The position numbers and the translations under genes are program-made. The notes under the pieces are model-generated. The model searched no databases. It was not told where the DNA came from and saw only the letters and a program-made list of their open reading frames with translations. Positions 6,023-13,089 of a DNA stretch of 13,089 bases are shown here, piece by piece. Every line of letters begins with the position of its first letter. The stretch's first letter is position 1. Source of the stretch: Oscillospiraceae bacterium (GTDB taxonomy: Bacteria > Bacillota > Clostridia > Oscillospirales > Acutalibacteraceae); NCBI GenBank assembly GCA_003517915.1, contig DOZQ01000247.1, positions 1-13,089 of the forward strand, read 5' to 3'.

Positions 6023-6053
6023 TATACTGAACGAGGTGAAGCTATGCGTGTAA
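5952..6053 (+). CDS. Possible 33-residue leader peptide ahead of the CapF-like gene
   Basis: ATG at 5952 follows AAGGGA (5940-5945) at a spacing of 6. The frame runs 33 codons and contains a hydrophobic stretch (about residues 11-26, ISWMGFVFFSLAIHIL) that could span a membrane. It ends at TAA 6051-6053, overlapping the next gene by 10 bases, so translational coupling is possible. I recognise no family. The same DNA may instead be decayed recombinase sequence on the other strand; low confidence. Confidence 0.22.
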   Translation: MMSLDRVSSGISWMGFVFFSLAIHILNEVKLCV

Positions 6054-7156
6054 TTGTAACGGGAGCCGGCGGATTTATAGGTAAAAATCTTTGCGCGGCT
6101 TTCTCGCCCCGTCCCGATACCGAGCTTTTCGGATTTGACCGTCAGGACAGCGAAGAGGTACTGATTGAAGAACTTGCGCGGGCGGATTTTATTTTTCATC
6201 TCGCAGGGGTAAACCGCGCGGAGGACGACACGGAATTTTTACCCGGGAACCGTGCTCTGATCAGTCGTATCACCGAACATCTTGCGCAGAACGGCAAAGC
6301 AGTGCCTATTCTGCTCAGCTCGTCGGTTCAGGCAGGGCTTGACAATCCCTACGGGCGTTCAAAGCTGGAAACCGAGGATTGTCTTAAGGAGTACGCCGAA
6401 AAAACCGGCGCGCCGGTTTTTATCTATCGACTGCCGGGGGTTTTCGGGAAATGGAGCTGCCCGTTTTACAACACGGTGGTGGCAACCTGGTGCACTCAAA
6501 TTGCGGCGGGCGAAGAGGTTCGCATCGACGACCCGGAGCGTGAACTGCCGCTGATATATATCGACGATGTTGTCAGCTGCTTTATTGACTGCGTGAGTGG
6601 AAAAGTTGAAAAGGACGCAGATGGCTTTTGTCACGCCGAACCGGTGGAAAGGGTGACGCTTGGCGGGCTTTACGAAATACTTAAAGGCTTTAAATCAAGC
6701 CGTGAAAATCTTACCCTGCCGGATTTTTCAAACCGGCTTGTAAAAAATCTCTACGCGACCTATCTTTCGTTTTTACCGCCGGACGGCTTTTCTTATCCGC
6801 TCGCGAAAAAATCCGACGACCGGGGCTGGCTGGCCGAATTTATAAAGGCAAAGGGAACCGGGCAGATTTTTATTTCGACCACAAAGCCGGGATTTGTCAG
6901 GGGAAACCATTGGCATCACACCAAATGCGAAAAATTTCTGGTGGTCGCGGGCGAGGCCGAAATAAAATTCCGAAATGTCTTGGGAGTGCAGACACAGTCT
7001 TATTATGTAAGCTCCCAAACGCCACAAGTGGTGGATATTCCCCCGGGCTATACTCATTCCATTGAGAATGTAGGGCAGAGCGAGCTTGTTACCCTTTTTT
7101 GGTCGAACGAGATATTCGACTCAGTACGGCCGGATACGTTTTATGAGAAGGTATAA
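6044..7156 (+). CDS. capF: CapF-like bifunctional SDR/cupin enzyme of UDP-L-FucNAc synthesis
   Basis: 370 aa, the usual CapF/WbjC length. The N-terminal half is an extended short-chain dehydrogenase: GAGGFIG at 7-13 for the dinucleotide, SSSV at 92-95 and catalytic YxxxK (Y103, K107). The C-terminal third is a cupin with GNHWHHTKCEKF (H289, H291, H292, E296) and PGYTHSIEN (H338) as metal ligands. In Staphylococcus and Pseudomonas the cupin epimerises C3 and the SDR reduces C4 of the 4-keto sugar made by CapE, giving UDP-N-acetyl-6-deoxy-L-talosamine. AACGAGGTGAAG supplies the Shine-Dalgarno. The CapG-like gene follows after 33 bases, supporting the pathway call. No CapE gene is in the window. 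Confidence 0.9.
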   Translation: MRVIVTGAGGFIGKNLCAAFSPRPDTELFGFDRQDSEEVLIEELARADFIFHLAGVNRAEDDTEFLPGNRALISRITEHLAQNGKAVPILLSSSVQAGLDNPYGRSKLETEDCLKEYAEKTGAPVFIYRLPGVFGKWSCPFYNTVVATWCTQIAAGEEVRIDDPERELPLIYIDDVVSCFIDCVSGKVEKDADGFCHAEPVERVTLGGLYEILKGFKSSRENLTLPDFSNRLVKNLYATYLSFLPPDGFSYPLAKKSDDRGWLAEFIKAKGTGQIFISTTKPGFVRGNHWHHTKCEKFLVVAGEAEIKFRNVLGVQTQSYYVSSQTPQVVDIPPGYTHSIENVGQSELVTLFWSNEIFDSVRPDTFYEKV

Positions 7157-7189
7157 AAATCCTCCAGTACGAAAGGTTGAAAAAAGCCT

Positions 7190-8317
7190 ATGAGCAGCAA
7201 ATTAAAGGTGGCCACCATTGTGGGAACCCGACCGGAGATCATCCGGCTGTCCTCCTGCATTTTGGCGAATGAACGGTATTTTGACCACATTTTCATACAC
7301 ACGGGGCAGAACTGGGACGAGCGGCTCTATACGGTGTTTTTAAAGGAGCTTGGGCTGCCCGAACCGGATTATTACTTGGATGCGGTTGGCGGCAATTTGG
7401 GCGAAACCATGGGTAATATCATCGCGAAGGCCTATACGCTGCTGTGCGAATTGATGCCGGACGCCCTGCTGGTTTTGGGGGACACGAATTCAGCGCTTTC
7501 GGCGATTGCGGCAAAGCGGCTTAAAATCCCGATTTTTCATATGGAGGCGGGTAACCGCTGCTTTGATATGAACGTGCCGGAGGAGATAAACCGCCGGATC
7601 ATCGACCATGTAAGCGATGTCAATCTGCCCTATACCGAGCACGCCCGGCGCTATTTGCTGGCCGAGGGCCTGCCCGCCGAAATGACCTTTGTTACCGGCT
7701 CGCCTATGCGCGAGGTGCTGGAAAAGCACATGAGCCATATAGACGCCTCCGATGTGCTGGCACGGCTCGGGCTTTCTTCCGGACGGTATTTTATAGTTTC
7801 GGCCCACAGGGAAGAAAACATCGACAGCGAAGAGCATTTCACAGGTCTGATGACCGCGCTGAACGGGGTGGCCGAACGGTACGGGCTGCCGGTGGTTTAT
7901 TCGGTGCATCCGCGCAGCAAAAAACAGATCGAGCAGCGCGGTTTTAAGTTTAATTCGCTTGTAAGGGCGATGTCTCCGTTCGGATTCTTTGATTACAACA
8001 AGCTGCAGCGCGAGGCGTTCTGCGTGCTTTCGGACAGCGGAACCCTTGCGGAGGAATCCTCTATTCTGGATTTTCCCGCGGTGCTGCTTAGAACCTCCAC
8101 CGAGCGCCCCGAGGCGATGGACGCCGGTAATATGGTTATCGGTGAAATCGGGACGCGTGAGATTTTGCAGGCGGTGGAGCTTTGCCGGAGCCGCAGGGAG
8201 GACGCTTTTGTCCCCGCCCCGGTAAAGGATTATACCGACGCGGGTGTTTCTATGAAGGTCGCCGGGATAATCCAGAGCTATACCGGTATTGTGAACCGCA
8301 AGGTCTGGGGGAAATAG
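7190..8317 (+). CDS. capG: UDP-N-acetylglucosamine 2-epimerase family enzyme, CapG-like
   Basis: 375-aa non-hydrolysing UDP-GlcNAc 2-epimerase family member (GT-B fold). GTRPEI lies at 12-17. The active-site region shows D98 in LGDTN, E119 in HMEAGN and E132 in PEEINR. VSAHREEN (203-210) carries H206, and LSDSGTLAEES and RTSTERPEA (301-309) bind the nucleotide. Following a CapF-like gene, it most likely converts UDP-L-talosamine derivative to UDP-L-FucNAc as CapG/WbjD do. A generic WecB-type role making UDP-ManNAc is the alternative. AAAGG (7172-7176) lies 13 bases before the ATG. No terminator is visible after the stop. Confidence 0.9.
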   Translation: MSSKLKVATIVGTRPEIIRLSSCILANERYFDHIFIHTGQNWDERLYTVFLKELGLPEPDYYLDAVGGNLGETMGNIIAKAYTLLCELMPDALLVLGDTNSALSAIAAKRLKIPIFHMEAGNRCFDMNVPEEINRRIIDHVSDVNLPYTEHARRYLLAEGLPAEMTFVTGSPMREVLEKHMSHIDASDVLARLGLSSGRYFIVSAHREENIDSEEHFTGLMTALNGVAERYGLPVVYSVHPRSKKQIEQRGFKFNSLVRAMSPFGFFDYNKLQREAFCVLSDSGTLAEESSILDFPAVLLRTSTERPEAMDAGNMVIGEIGTREILQAVELCRSRREDAFVPAPVKDYTDAGVSMKVAGIIQSYTGIVNRKVWGK

Positions 8318-8402
8318 GGGAATGTTGGTTCGGTATAGATATTTTGGATGTGTTTATGAGGCATAAAAAATATATTTGCATATGAAAGGTAGAAATAACT
8401 AT

Positions 8403-8597
8403 ATGACAAAGTATGATGAAGAAGTGAAATTTTTGGAGACTGCGGCAGGTCTGGAGTTGACGATATTACAGATGCAGGACACCCTCCTACAGCAACAAAA
8501 CAATAACTTTCCAGGCATATCTACATCCCAGCCGACAAAACCTATTATGCCAAAAAAACCTAGTTCTCCTGCGAAATGTGATCCATCTAATAGATAG
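8403..8597 (+). pseudogene. N-terminal piece of an unrecognised protein, ends at in-frame TAG
   Basis: 64 codons from ATG 8403, preceded by GAAAGG (8384-8389). Starts at 8376 and 8382 are possible but have no suitable Shine-Dalgarno. It encodes an amphipathic, probably helical segment (about 5-33, Gln-rich at the end), then a Pro/Ser/Lys linker (36-60). The stop TAG 8595-8597 is in the same frame as the next long ORF, and no other stop intervenes before 9488. So this is either the front of a gene broken by one nonsense change, the first cistron of a pair, or a readthrough product. Base composition is far more AT-rich than the preceding capG. I do not recognise the family. Confidence 0.5.
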
Positions 8598-9488
8598 GTT
8601 AGGAGTAGGGCTACGTCTTATGGTGCAAGTTTTGACCCAACAATGAATCGATATAAGTTTGGCTCTGCCTACCGAGATATGGGGAATTGCATTTTGATTC
8701 TGAGTAAATATCTTAGTGGATTAGATCGGTTTTCTTGGCGACATATAAATAAGCATAATGAAACTGTTATTTCAGGATTTGCAAAAACAAATGAAGCGGC
8801 ACAGAAGCAGTATGGAACGGCAATGATAGATTACAGAGCGCAAATGGATGTATATCAGCACCAAAAAATGACCGAATACAAGAAAGAGCTTAAGGTTTTC
8901 AATAAACAGTTTGAGGAAAGCAGAAAATCTTGGTTGGAAGTACAAAATGGGAACATACAAATCATTACCGAGACGCTAAACGATGCACAAAAAAAGCGGG
9001 ACAATCTGTACGCAGTTACACGACTTCTTCCGAAGCCGTACCAATACCCAGAAGCGGTGTTTTATCTGTACGAGTTTTTGTCTTCATCTTCAGAGGACTA
9101 TGACATCCGATACGCGCTTGAACGCGTGGATGCCAATGAGATGAAGCGGATGATGGTGGCCGTAATCCAAAATCAACAGCGACAGGCGCAACTTTTTAAT
9201 GTGATTATGTCATCCATACGTGCCGAAATCAATAGGGTAGGCAATGTTATGAATCAGGGCTTTGGACAAATCAGCAATGCGGTGAGTAAGCTTGACAGTG
9301 CGATGGATCAGAGATTTGAGCAACTGAACAATACAATAAGTATAATGAGTGGGCAGATTGGGGAACTCGGCAGTGTTTCGGAGAGGCAACTGTCTGTAGC
9401 AGAGTTGGCGCTGAACGACAGCCGAAATTTCCTGTTTATGAATGCCGATGTTTTTGGGAGACTAAAGCCTCTTCCTGTGCCGAAATAA
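8598..9488 (+). pseudogene. C-terminal piece of the same unrecognised, largely helical protein
   Basis: The frame runs 296 codons after the TAG; the first ATG is at 8643 (281 aa) but has no Shine-Dalgarno, whereas AGGAG at 8601-8605 has no normal start within range. The protein is soluble and mostly helical: YKFGSAYRDMGNC near the front, a charged helix with QKMTEYKKELKVFNKQFEESRK, then LLPKPYQYPEAVFYLYEFLS, YALERVDANEMKRMM and a Gln/Asn-rich heptad-like stretch (about residues 185-245 from M1). No signal peptide, membrane segment or catalytic motif is evident. Function unknown. The clean open frame and ordered sequence suggest recent interruption rather than long decay. Confidence 0.5.
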
Positions 9489-9575
9489 TTATAGTAACAA
9501 ATAAGTTGTGCGAGAACAGTTGTAAGGTTGATATTTACATATAGTATAAGCGTTTTTCTTACTCATACAACATAA

Positions 9576-9607
9576 TCCCCAGGGAGATGTGCACCTCTCC
9601 CGGGGGA
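9576..9607. terminator. Bidirectional hairpin terminator between convergent genes
   Basis: TCCCC-A-GGGAGA (9576-9587) pairs with TCTCCC-G-GGGGA (9596-9607), an 11-bp stem with one A-G mismatch and an 8-base loop. It sits between the plus-strand gene ending at 9488 and the minus-strand gene ending at 9635, as expected for a shared terminator. T-tracts on both sides are poor. Confidence 0.65.
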
Positions 9608-9634
9608 ACATAATATTTATATAATTTATAAGAT

Positions 9635-10219
9635 TTATACCTTTGACATCCGGCGCTGGGCTTTTCGCACCGCCATTCCGATTACGGGAACCAAGACGGC
9701 ACAGGCCGCAACCTCAACCACGCCGTTTATTGAAATTGCGGTGTTTAGGATAGTTTTGAGCATCACGCCTATATCGAACGGGTTAATCTTGTCAAAAATA
9801 TTCGCGGCGGTCAGTACCAAAACCGTGTTGGTGAGGGTTCCGAGCACTCCGGCGATGCCAAAAGAAACAAGCGGTTTTTTAATCAACCTGCAAAACCAGA
9901 TAAACAGCCATCCGGCAAACACGCCGACAATTACGCGCGGCAACACCGAAACAAGCGGATTCGTAAAGATTGCCACCTCAATGGTTCCGATAATCATTGA
10001 TTTGAATATGCTGGTGACTCCCCAGACAAGCCCCAGCACGCCGCCGTAAAGCGGACCCAAAACACACGCGCCTATTATAACCGGGATTTGTACCGTTGTG
10101 ATGGAAAAAGACGCCGGCCCATAGGCAATGTAGCCGACATACGGCACAAATGTCATAAAGATGATGATTGCCGCGAACAGCGCGGTCTGAGTGAGCTTAA
10201 GCATTTGTTTTCGTTCCAA
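9635..10219 (-). CDS. ECF transporter S component, probably for a CoA-pathway vitamin
   Basis: Integral membrane substrate-binding (S) subunit of an energy-coupling-factor importer, about 194 aa with five or six hydrophobic helices, starting LTQTALFAAIIIFMTFVPYVG. The stretch IPVIIGACVLGPLYGGVLGLVWG is typical of S components, and a basic tail (RKAQRRM) closes it. It needs a shared EcfAAT module, not seen here. The start is TTG at 10219 because AGGAGG (10227-10232) lies 7 bases upstream; an ATG at 10294 would extend the protein with an untypical Cys-rich leader, and the ATG at 10204 is too far from the Shine-Dalgarno. It follows coaX on the same strand after about 225 bases, so pantothenate is the favoured substrate by context only. 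Confidence 0.85.
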   Translation of the reverse strand: MERKQMLKLTQTALFAAIIIFMTFVPYVGYIAYGPASFSITTVQIPVIIGACVLGPLYGGVLGLVWGVTSIFKSMIIGTIEVAIFTNPLVSVLPRVIVGVFAGWLFIWFCRLIKKPLVSFGIAGVLGTLTNTVLVLTAANIFDKINPFDIGVMLKTILNTAISINGVVEVAACAVLVPVIGMAVRKAQRRMSKV

Positions 10220-10444
10220 GATAATTCCTCCTGCTGCTGTTCCCAAGTAAATACGGAAAAGACATGCCCCATATAATTTCTCGCAGCTGCACATTTGCCC
10301 GGGACTATACTCTGTAACAGTAGTATGTACCTTACGGCGAAGGTTACGAAAAAGTTATTCGGATACAAGCCTGTTTAAATCCGTGTTCATCTGAGGATAC
10401 AGCGCAATATTTGAAAACGGCTATACGCCGTGATCATCGCGTGG
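10220..10444 (-). other. Leader between coaX and the ECF gene
   Basis: 225 bases without a gene. Read on the minus strand it holds the hairpin just after coaX (10417-10431), a second imperfect hairpin (GTAACCTT...AAGGTAC, 10327-10347), a -10-like TATAGT (10304-10309) lacking a convincing -35, and the strong AGGAGG of the ECF gene. S-component genes often carry riboswitch leaders; I see no TPP, FMN or preQ1 signature here. Confidence 0.4.
10413..10431 (-). terminator. Weak intrinsic terminator after coaX
   Basis: On the minus strand ACGGC-GTATA-GCCGT forms a 5-bp stem followed by TTTTC. It begins 14 bases after the coaX stop. The stem is short, so partial readthrough into the ECF gene is likely. 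Confidence 0.45.
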
Positions 10445-11212
10445 TTACCGGTGGTTTTTCTCATAGATAAAGCGCAGGCCCTCAAGCGTTAAATACTGGT
10501 TGAGAATAACCTCCCGCTTCATATGGCAAATCACCTTTTCGGCATGACCACCGGTTGCCGCGACTTTGCAGCCGCAGCCCATTTCCTCCTCCATTCGGCT
10601 TATCATGCCGTCGGCCATCGACGCGGTGCCCAAAATAAGCCCCGACTGCATCGACGCCACTGTGTTTGTGCCTATGATCCGATCCGGCGCGCTGATGCTG
10701 ATGGGCGGTAGGGTGGCCGTGCGTGAGGACATTATGTCCACCGAGATGCCTAGCCCCGCCGAAATAGCGCAGCCCAGATAAGCGCCGGACGCGTCCACCG
10801 CGCTGATTTTAGTCGCGGTGCCGAAATCCAGCACAATAACCGGCGGGCCGTAAAGCTTCATGGCCGCGACCGCTCCGGCTACCAGATCGGAACCCAGCTG
10901 CGCGGGGTTGTCAATTTTAATGTTAAGCCCGGATTTTACTCCCGGGCCGAGCAGATAAGGCGTAACGCCGGTCAGCTTTTCGGCGGCTTCCATGGCGGCG
11001 AGATCCATGCCCGGCAGCACCGAGGAGATCATGACGCCGGTAATCGCCGAAACCGGCGTATCATACAGGGCAAAAACCGCTTTTATTTCCGCCGCGAGTT
11101 GGTCGGGCGTACGTTTCGCGTCCGACGCTATGCGGGAGACGACATTGAGCTCCGCCCGATCAAACAAGCCCAAGTTGGTCTGGGTATTGCCTATATCCAT
11201 GGTTAAAAGCAA
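10445..11212 (-). CDS. coaX: Type III pantothenate kinase
   Basis: 255-aa CoaX, phosphorylating pantothenate in the first step of CoA synthesis; type III enzymes of the ASKHA fold are feedback-insensitive to CoA. The family's phosphate-binding DIGNT lies at 6-10, GLNIKIDNPAQLGSD at 95-109 supplies the catalytic-type D109, and DFGTATK at 129-135 is the second phosphate motif. ATGGHAEKV is near the C-terminus. The start is TTG at 11210-11212: GGGAGGG (11220-11226) is 7 bases upstream, and the extra MLLT matches the usual MLLxIDxGNT beginning better than the internal ATG. It begins 16 bases after the 2-oxoacid oxidoreductase gamma gene and is presumably in that operon, tying CoA supply to a CoA-consuming enzyme. 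Confidence 0.94.
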   Translation of the reverse strand: MLLTMDIGNTQTNLGLFDRAELNVVSRIASDAKRTPDQLAAEIKAVFALYDTPVSAITGVMISSVLPGMDLAAMEAAEKLTGVTPYLLGPGVKSGLNIKIDNPAQLGSDLVAGAVAAMKLYGPPVIVLDFGTATKISAVDASGAYLGCAISAGLGISVDIMSSRTATLPPISISAPDRIIGTNTVASMQSGLILGTASMADGMISRMEEEMGCGCKVAATGGHAEKVICHMKREVILNQYLTLEGLRFIYEKNHR

Positions 11213-11228
11213 GCGCGTTCCCTCCCGC

Positions 11229-11762
11229 TCAGTTTTCCGCGCCCACCGCGACCGCCGAAAGATTTTTTTCTACCAGATGCTGCTTGCGCGCGGGTACGCT
11301 TTTTCTTATTCCGGCTTCCAGGCTTTCTTTAGAGCAAAAGCCCAGCTCACCGAACAGCTTGCCCAAAAGCACTATGTTAGCAAGCCCCTTCATACCGTTT
11401 TCCTCGGCAAGTCGGGTCGCCGGAATGTAATGCACGCTTACATCCGTGCGCGTGCATTTCACCGGGATAAGCGAACTGTCGATTATAATAGTGCCCCCCG
11501 GCTCAACCGCGCCGACGAATTTTTCATATGACGGCAGGTTCATAGCCACAAGCACTTCGGGATTCAGCACGAGCGGCGAGCCAATAGGCTCGTCGGATAT
11601 ACATACGCTGCAGTTCGCGGTGCCTCCGCGCATTTCGGGGCCGTAGGACGGAAGCCACGAAACCTCCCTGCCGTCCATAAGTCCGGCGTAGGCTATGACC
11701 TTGCCCAAAAACAGTACTCCCTGGCCGCCGAAGCCAGCCAGCAGCAGTTTTAAATCCTTCAT
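11229..11762 (-). CDS. 2-oxoacid:ferredoxin oxidoreductase gamma subunit
   Basis: 177-aa gamma subunit of the pyruvate/ketoisovalerate/2-oxoglutarate ferredoxin oxidoreductase family, contributing to the CoA-binding part of the complex. GFGGQGV lies at 10-16 and [14 protein letters not shown] at 38-51, both hallmarks of the family. Its ATG overlaps the stop of the beta gene by four bases (ATGA), implying translational coupling. Equivalent subunits are annotated as VorC, KorC or PorC depending on substrate; the neighbouring alpha subunit favours the branched-chain (Vor) type. Confidence 0.92.
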   Translation of the reverse strand: MKDLKLLLAGFGGQGVLFLGKVIAYAGLMDGREVSWLPSYGPEMRGGTANCSVCISDEPIGSPLVLNPEVLVAMNLPSYEKFVGAVEPGGTIIIDSSLIPVKCTRTDVSVHYIPATRLAEENGMKGLANIVLLGKLFGELGFCSKESLEAGIRKSVPARKQHLVEKNLSAVAVGAEN

Positions 11763-12517
11763 TTCGATTCCTCCCCTGTCAAAGCGCAGTCCCTGTATAT
11801 ACCCAGCGGATAATAGGGGATCATGTTTTCTTTCAGCCAGCCTAGGGCTTCCTGCGGGGTCATGCCCCAGTTGGTCGGGCAGGTGGAAAGCACCTCGAGC
11901 ATAGTAAAGCCCTTTTTGTCCCGCTGATATTCAAACGCTTTCTTTATTGCCTTTTTCGCCGCGCGGATATGCGGCACCGTGTCGACCGCAACCCGCTGCG
12001 AAAGCGCGACACCGTCGAGCGTGGCAAGCATTTCGCTCATGCGGATGGGATTGCCCGAATAGCTTACATCCCTGCCGTAAGGGGTGGTTTGGGTGACCTG
12101 ACCGGGCAGGGTGGTCGGAGCCATCTGTCCGCCGGTCATACCGTAAATGGCGTTGTTGACAAAAATCACGGTGATGTTTTCGCCCCTGACAGCGGCGTGG
12201 ACCGTCTCGGCGGTGCCTATGGCCGCGAGATCACCGTCGCCCTGATAGGTGAACACAAAGCAGTCGGGACGGGCGCGCTTAATGCCGGTCGCGACCGCCG
12301 GAGCGCGGCCGTGCGGAGCCTGAACCATATCGCAGGCAAAATAGTTATAAGCCATAACGGCGCAGCCGACCGGCGCTATGCCGACCGTATCGCCTTCTAT
12401 ATTCAGCTCGTCCATAGTCTCCGCCACAAGGCGGTGGATTATGCCGTGGGTGCAGCCCGGACAGTAATGGGTTGGGACATCGCACAGCGCTTTCGGTTTA
12501 TCAAATACTACGGCCAT
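11759..12517 (-). CDS. 2-oxoacid:ferredoxin oxidoreductase TPP-binding beta subunit
   Basis: 252-aa thiamine-pyrophosphate subunit that decarboxylates a 2-oxoacid, with electrons going to ferredoxin and the acyl group to CoA. CPGC (19-22) near the N-terminus and a second Cys at 52 and 62 are candidate Fe-S ligands. The TPP motif is GDGD (93-96) to NN (121-122), followed by [18 protein letters not shown], typical of the Vor/Kor group. The start overlaps the alpha stop by one base (TAATG). No ferredoxin-like delta subunit follows; it would be expected upstream of the alpha gene outside the window. Whether the substrate is 2-oxoisovalerate, 2-oxoglutarate or an aryl oxoacid cannot be settled from this subunit. 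Confidence 0.92.
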   Translation of the reverse strand: MAVVFDKPKALCDVPTHYCPGCTHGIIHRLVAETMDELNIEGDTVGIAPVGCAVMAYNYFACDMVQAPHGRAPAVATGIKRARPDCFVFTYQGDGDLAAIGTAETVHAAVRGENITVIFVNNAIYGMTGGQMAPTTLPGQVTQTTPYGRDVSYSGNPIRMSEMLATLDGVALSQRVAVDTVPHIRAAKKAIKKAFEYQRDKKGFTMLEVLSTCPTNWGMTPQEALGWLKENMIPYYPLGIYRDCALTGEESK

Positions 12518-13089
12518 TATACCGCGCCTCCCGTCATCATTTGGATTTTGGCGGTTACCTCCGCCGGCGACGGAATTATACCGCCGGTATGCAAAAGAGT
12601 TTCCACCGGTCTAGCGCAATCGGTCGCAAGCCTTACATCGTCCGCCATCTGACCCATGCTCATCTCAACTACCAAAAACTTTTTCGCGGTTTTCGCCGCC
12701 TCGCGCAAAGCCTGCTCCGGGAAGGGCCAAAGGGTAATCGGGCGGAGATATCCAACTTTGCAGCCTTTCGCCCTCGCGTCCTTCACGGCCGCCTTGACCA
12801 CACGGGAGGAAGCGCCGTAGGAGACAACGATTATCTCATCCTCGGGGGTGTAGCCGACCTCGGCCATGGCCTCTTCTTTTTTTATGATATCATAGCGTTT
12901 AAATCTTTCAAAAACCAGCTTTTCAAGCTCCTCTGCCTGAAGGTAAAGGGAATTGACAATGTTGTGTCCGCGTTTAAACTTATGCCCGTTTGTCGCCCAC
13001 GGCTTTTCGGGCGGATTTTCATTTGCCTGCTCACGTATCTCCACAGGCTCCATCATCTGCCCCAGCATACCGTCGGCCAAAATCATCGC
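12517..13089 (-). CDS. vorB: 2-oxoacid:ferredoxin oxidoreductase alpha subunit, C-terminal part (VorB-like)
   Basis: Partial: about 190 residues of an alpha subunit usually about 350 aa, open through the right edge of the window. The stretch [17 protein letters not shown], then the domain with [31 protein letters not shown] and [13 protein letters not shown], is the transketolase C-terminal-like region of VorB/KorA proteins. The Met at 13084-13086 is internal, since a GCG codon precedes it in frame and the N-terminal pyrimidine-binding domain is missing. The YLRP and MGQM sequences are as I remember them for clostridial VorB. It is the most upstream gene visible of the vor-coaX operon. Confidence 0.88.
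   Translation of the reverse strand, partial: AMILADGMLGQMMEPVEIREQANENPPEKPWATNGHKFKRGHNIVNSLYLQAEELEKLVFERFKRYDIIKKEEAMAEVGYTPEDEIIVVSYGASSRVVKAAVKDARAKGCKVGYLRPITLWPFPEQALREAAKTAKKFLVVEMSMGQMADDVRLATDCARPVETLLHTGGIIPSPAEVTAKIQMMTGGAV

Noticed and set aside
10220..10444. Vitamin riboswitch upstream of the ECF gene
   Set aside because: Looked for TPP, FMN, cobalamin and preQ1 core motifs and found none; only two modest hairpins are present.
11969..12652. Plus-strand ORF of 227 codons over the oxidoreductase beta and alpha genes
   Set aside because: Antisense to the TPP motif region; translation has no coherent domain.
1..13089. CRISPR arrays, tRNA or rRNA genes, complete insertion sequences
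   Set aside because: No regularly spaced repeats, cloverleaf-like T-arm sequences, rRNA stretches or transposase motifs were seen on reading both strands.

Overview
The window looks like chromosome of a strictly anaerobic, fermentative member of the Clostridia, probably Oscillospirales-like. The evidence is an NADH-linked [FeFe] hydrogenase operon, a ferredoxin-dependent 2-oxoacid oxidoreductase, a type III pantothenate kinase and an ECF transporter S component. Strong Shine-Dalgarno sequences, sometimes with TTG starts, fit the same assignment. GC content is very uneven, from about 37% in the first kilobase to above 60% in the best-expressed genes, judged from 60-base samples counted by hand.

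Region 1 (1-4742, plus strand) is the distal part of a hydrogenase operon. It holds a small GHKL-type ATPase, a thioredoxin-like [2Fe-2S] protein, a NuoF/HydB-type flavoprotein and a group A6-like [FeFe] hydrogenase catalytic subunit. Compact triloop hairpins sit before and after the ATPase gene, and a 14-bp perfect hairpin closes the operon. The NuoE-like partner expected in such operons is not in the window and probably lies just upstream.

Region 2 (4743-5060) is a 318-bp AT-rich regulatory stretch. It has an 11-bp inverted repeat, five copies of TTGTAAT/ATTACAA, a 7-bp inverted repeat and a good sigma-A promoter firing into the next genes.

Region 3 (5061-8317, plus) is a small surface-glycan cluster: a polyprenyl-phosphate sugar-1-phosphate transferase, a CapF-like bifunctional reductase/epimerase and a CapG-like 2-epimerase. 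The last two perform the late steps of UDP-L-FucNAc synthesis. CapE, the first enzyme, is absent. The place where another gene might sit (5802-6043) holds only a hairpin, a 33-codon ORF and a possible antisense recombinase scrap.

Region 4 (8318-9634) is a low-GC insert with one unrecognised coiled-coil-like gene split by a single in-frame TAG. It is followed by a bidirectional-looking hairpin between convergent genes.

Region 5 (9635-13089, minus strand) reads, from the right edge leftwards, 2-oxoacid:ferredoxin oxidoreductase alpha (partial), beta and gamma subunits, then coaX, then an ECF transporter S component. The oxidoreductase genes overlap by 1 and 4 bases and coaX follows after 16 bases, so they are clearly one operon. 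Oxidation of 2-oxoacids consumes CoA and reduces ferredoxin. CoaX starts CoA synthesis, the ECF protein may import the vitamin precursor, and the hydrogenase at the other end of the window could re-oxidise the reduced carriers as H2. That metabolic link is inference.
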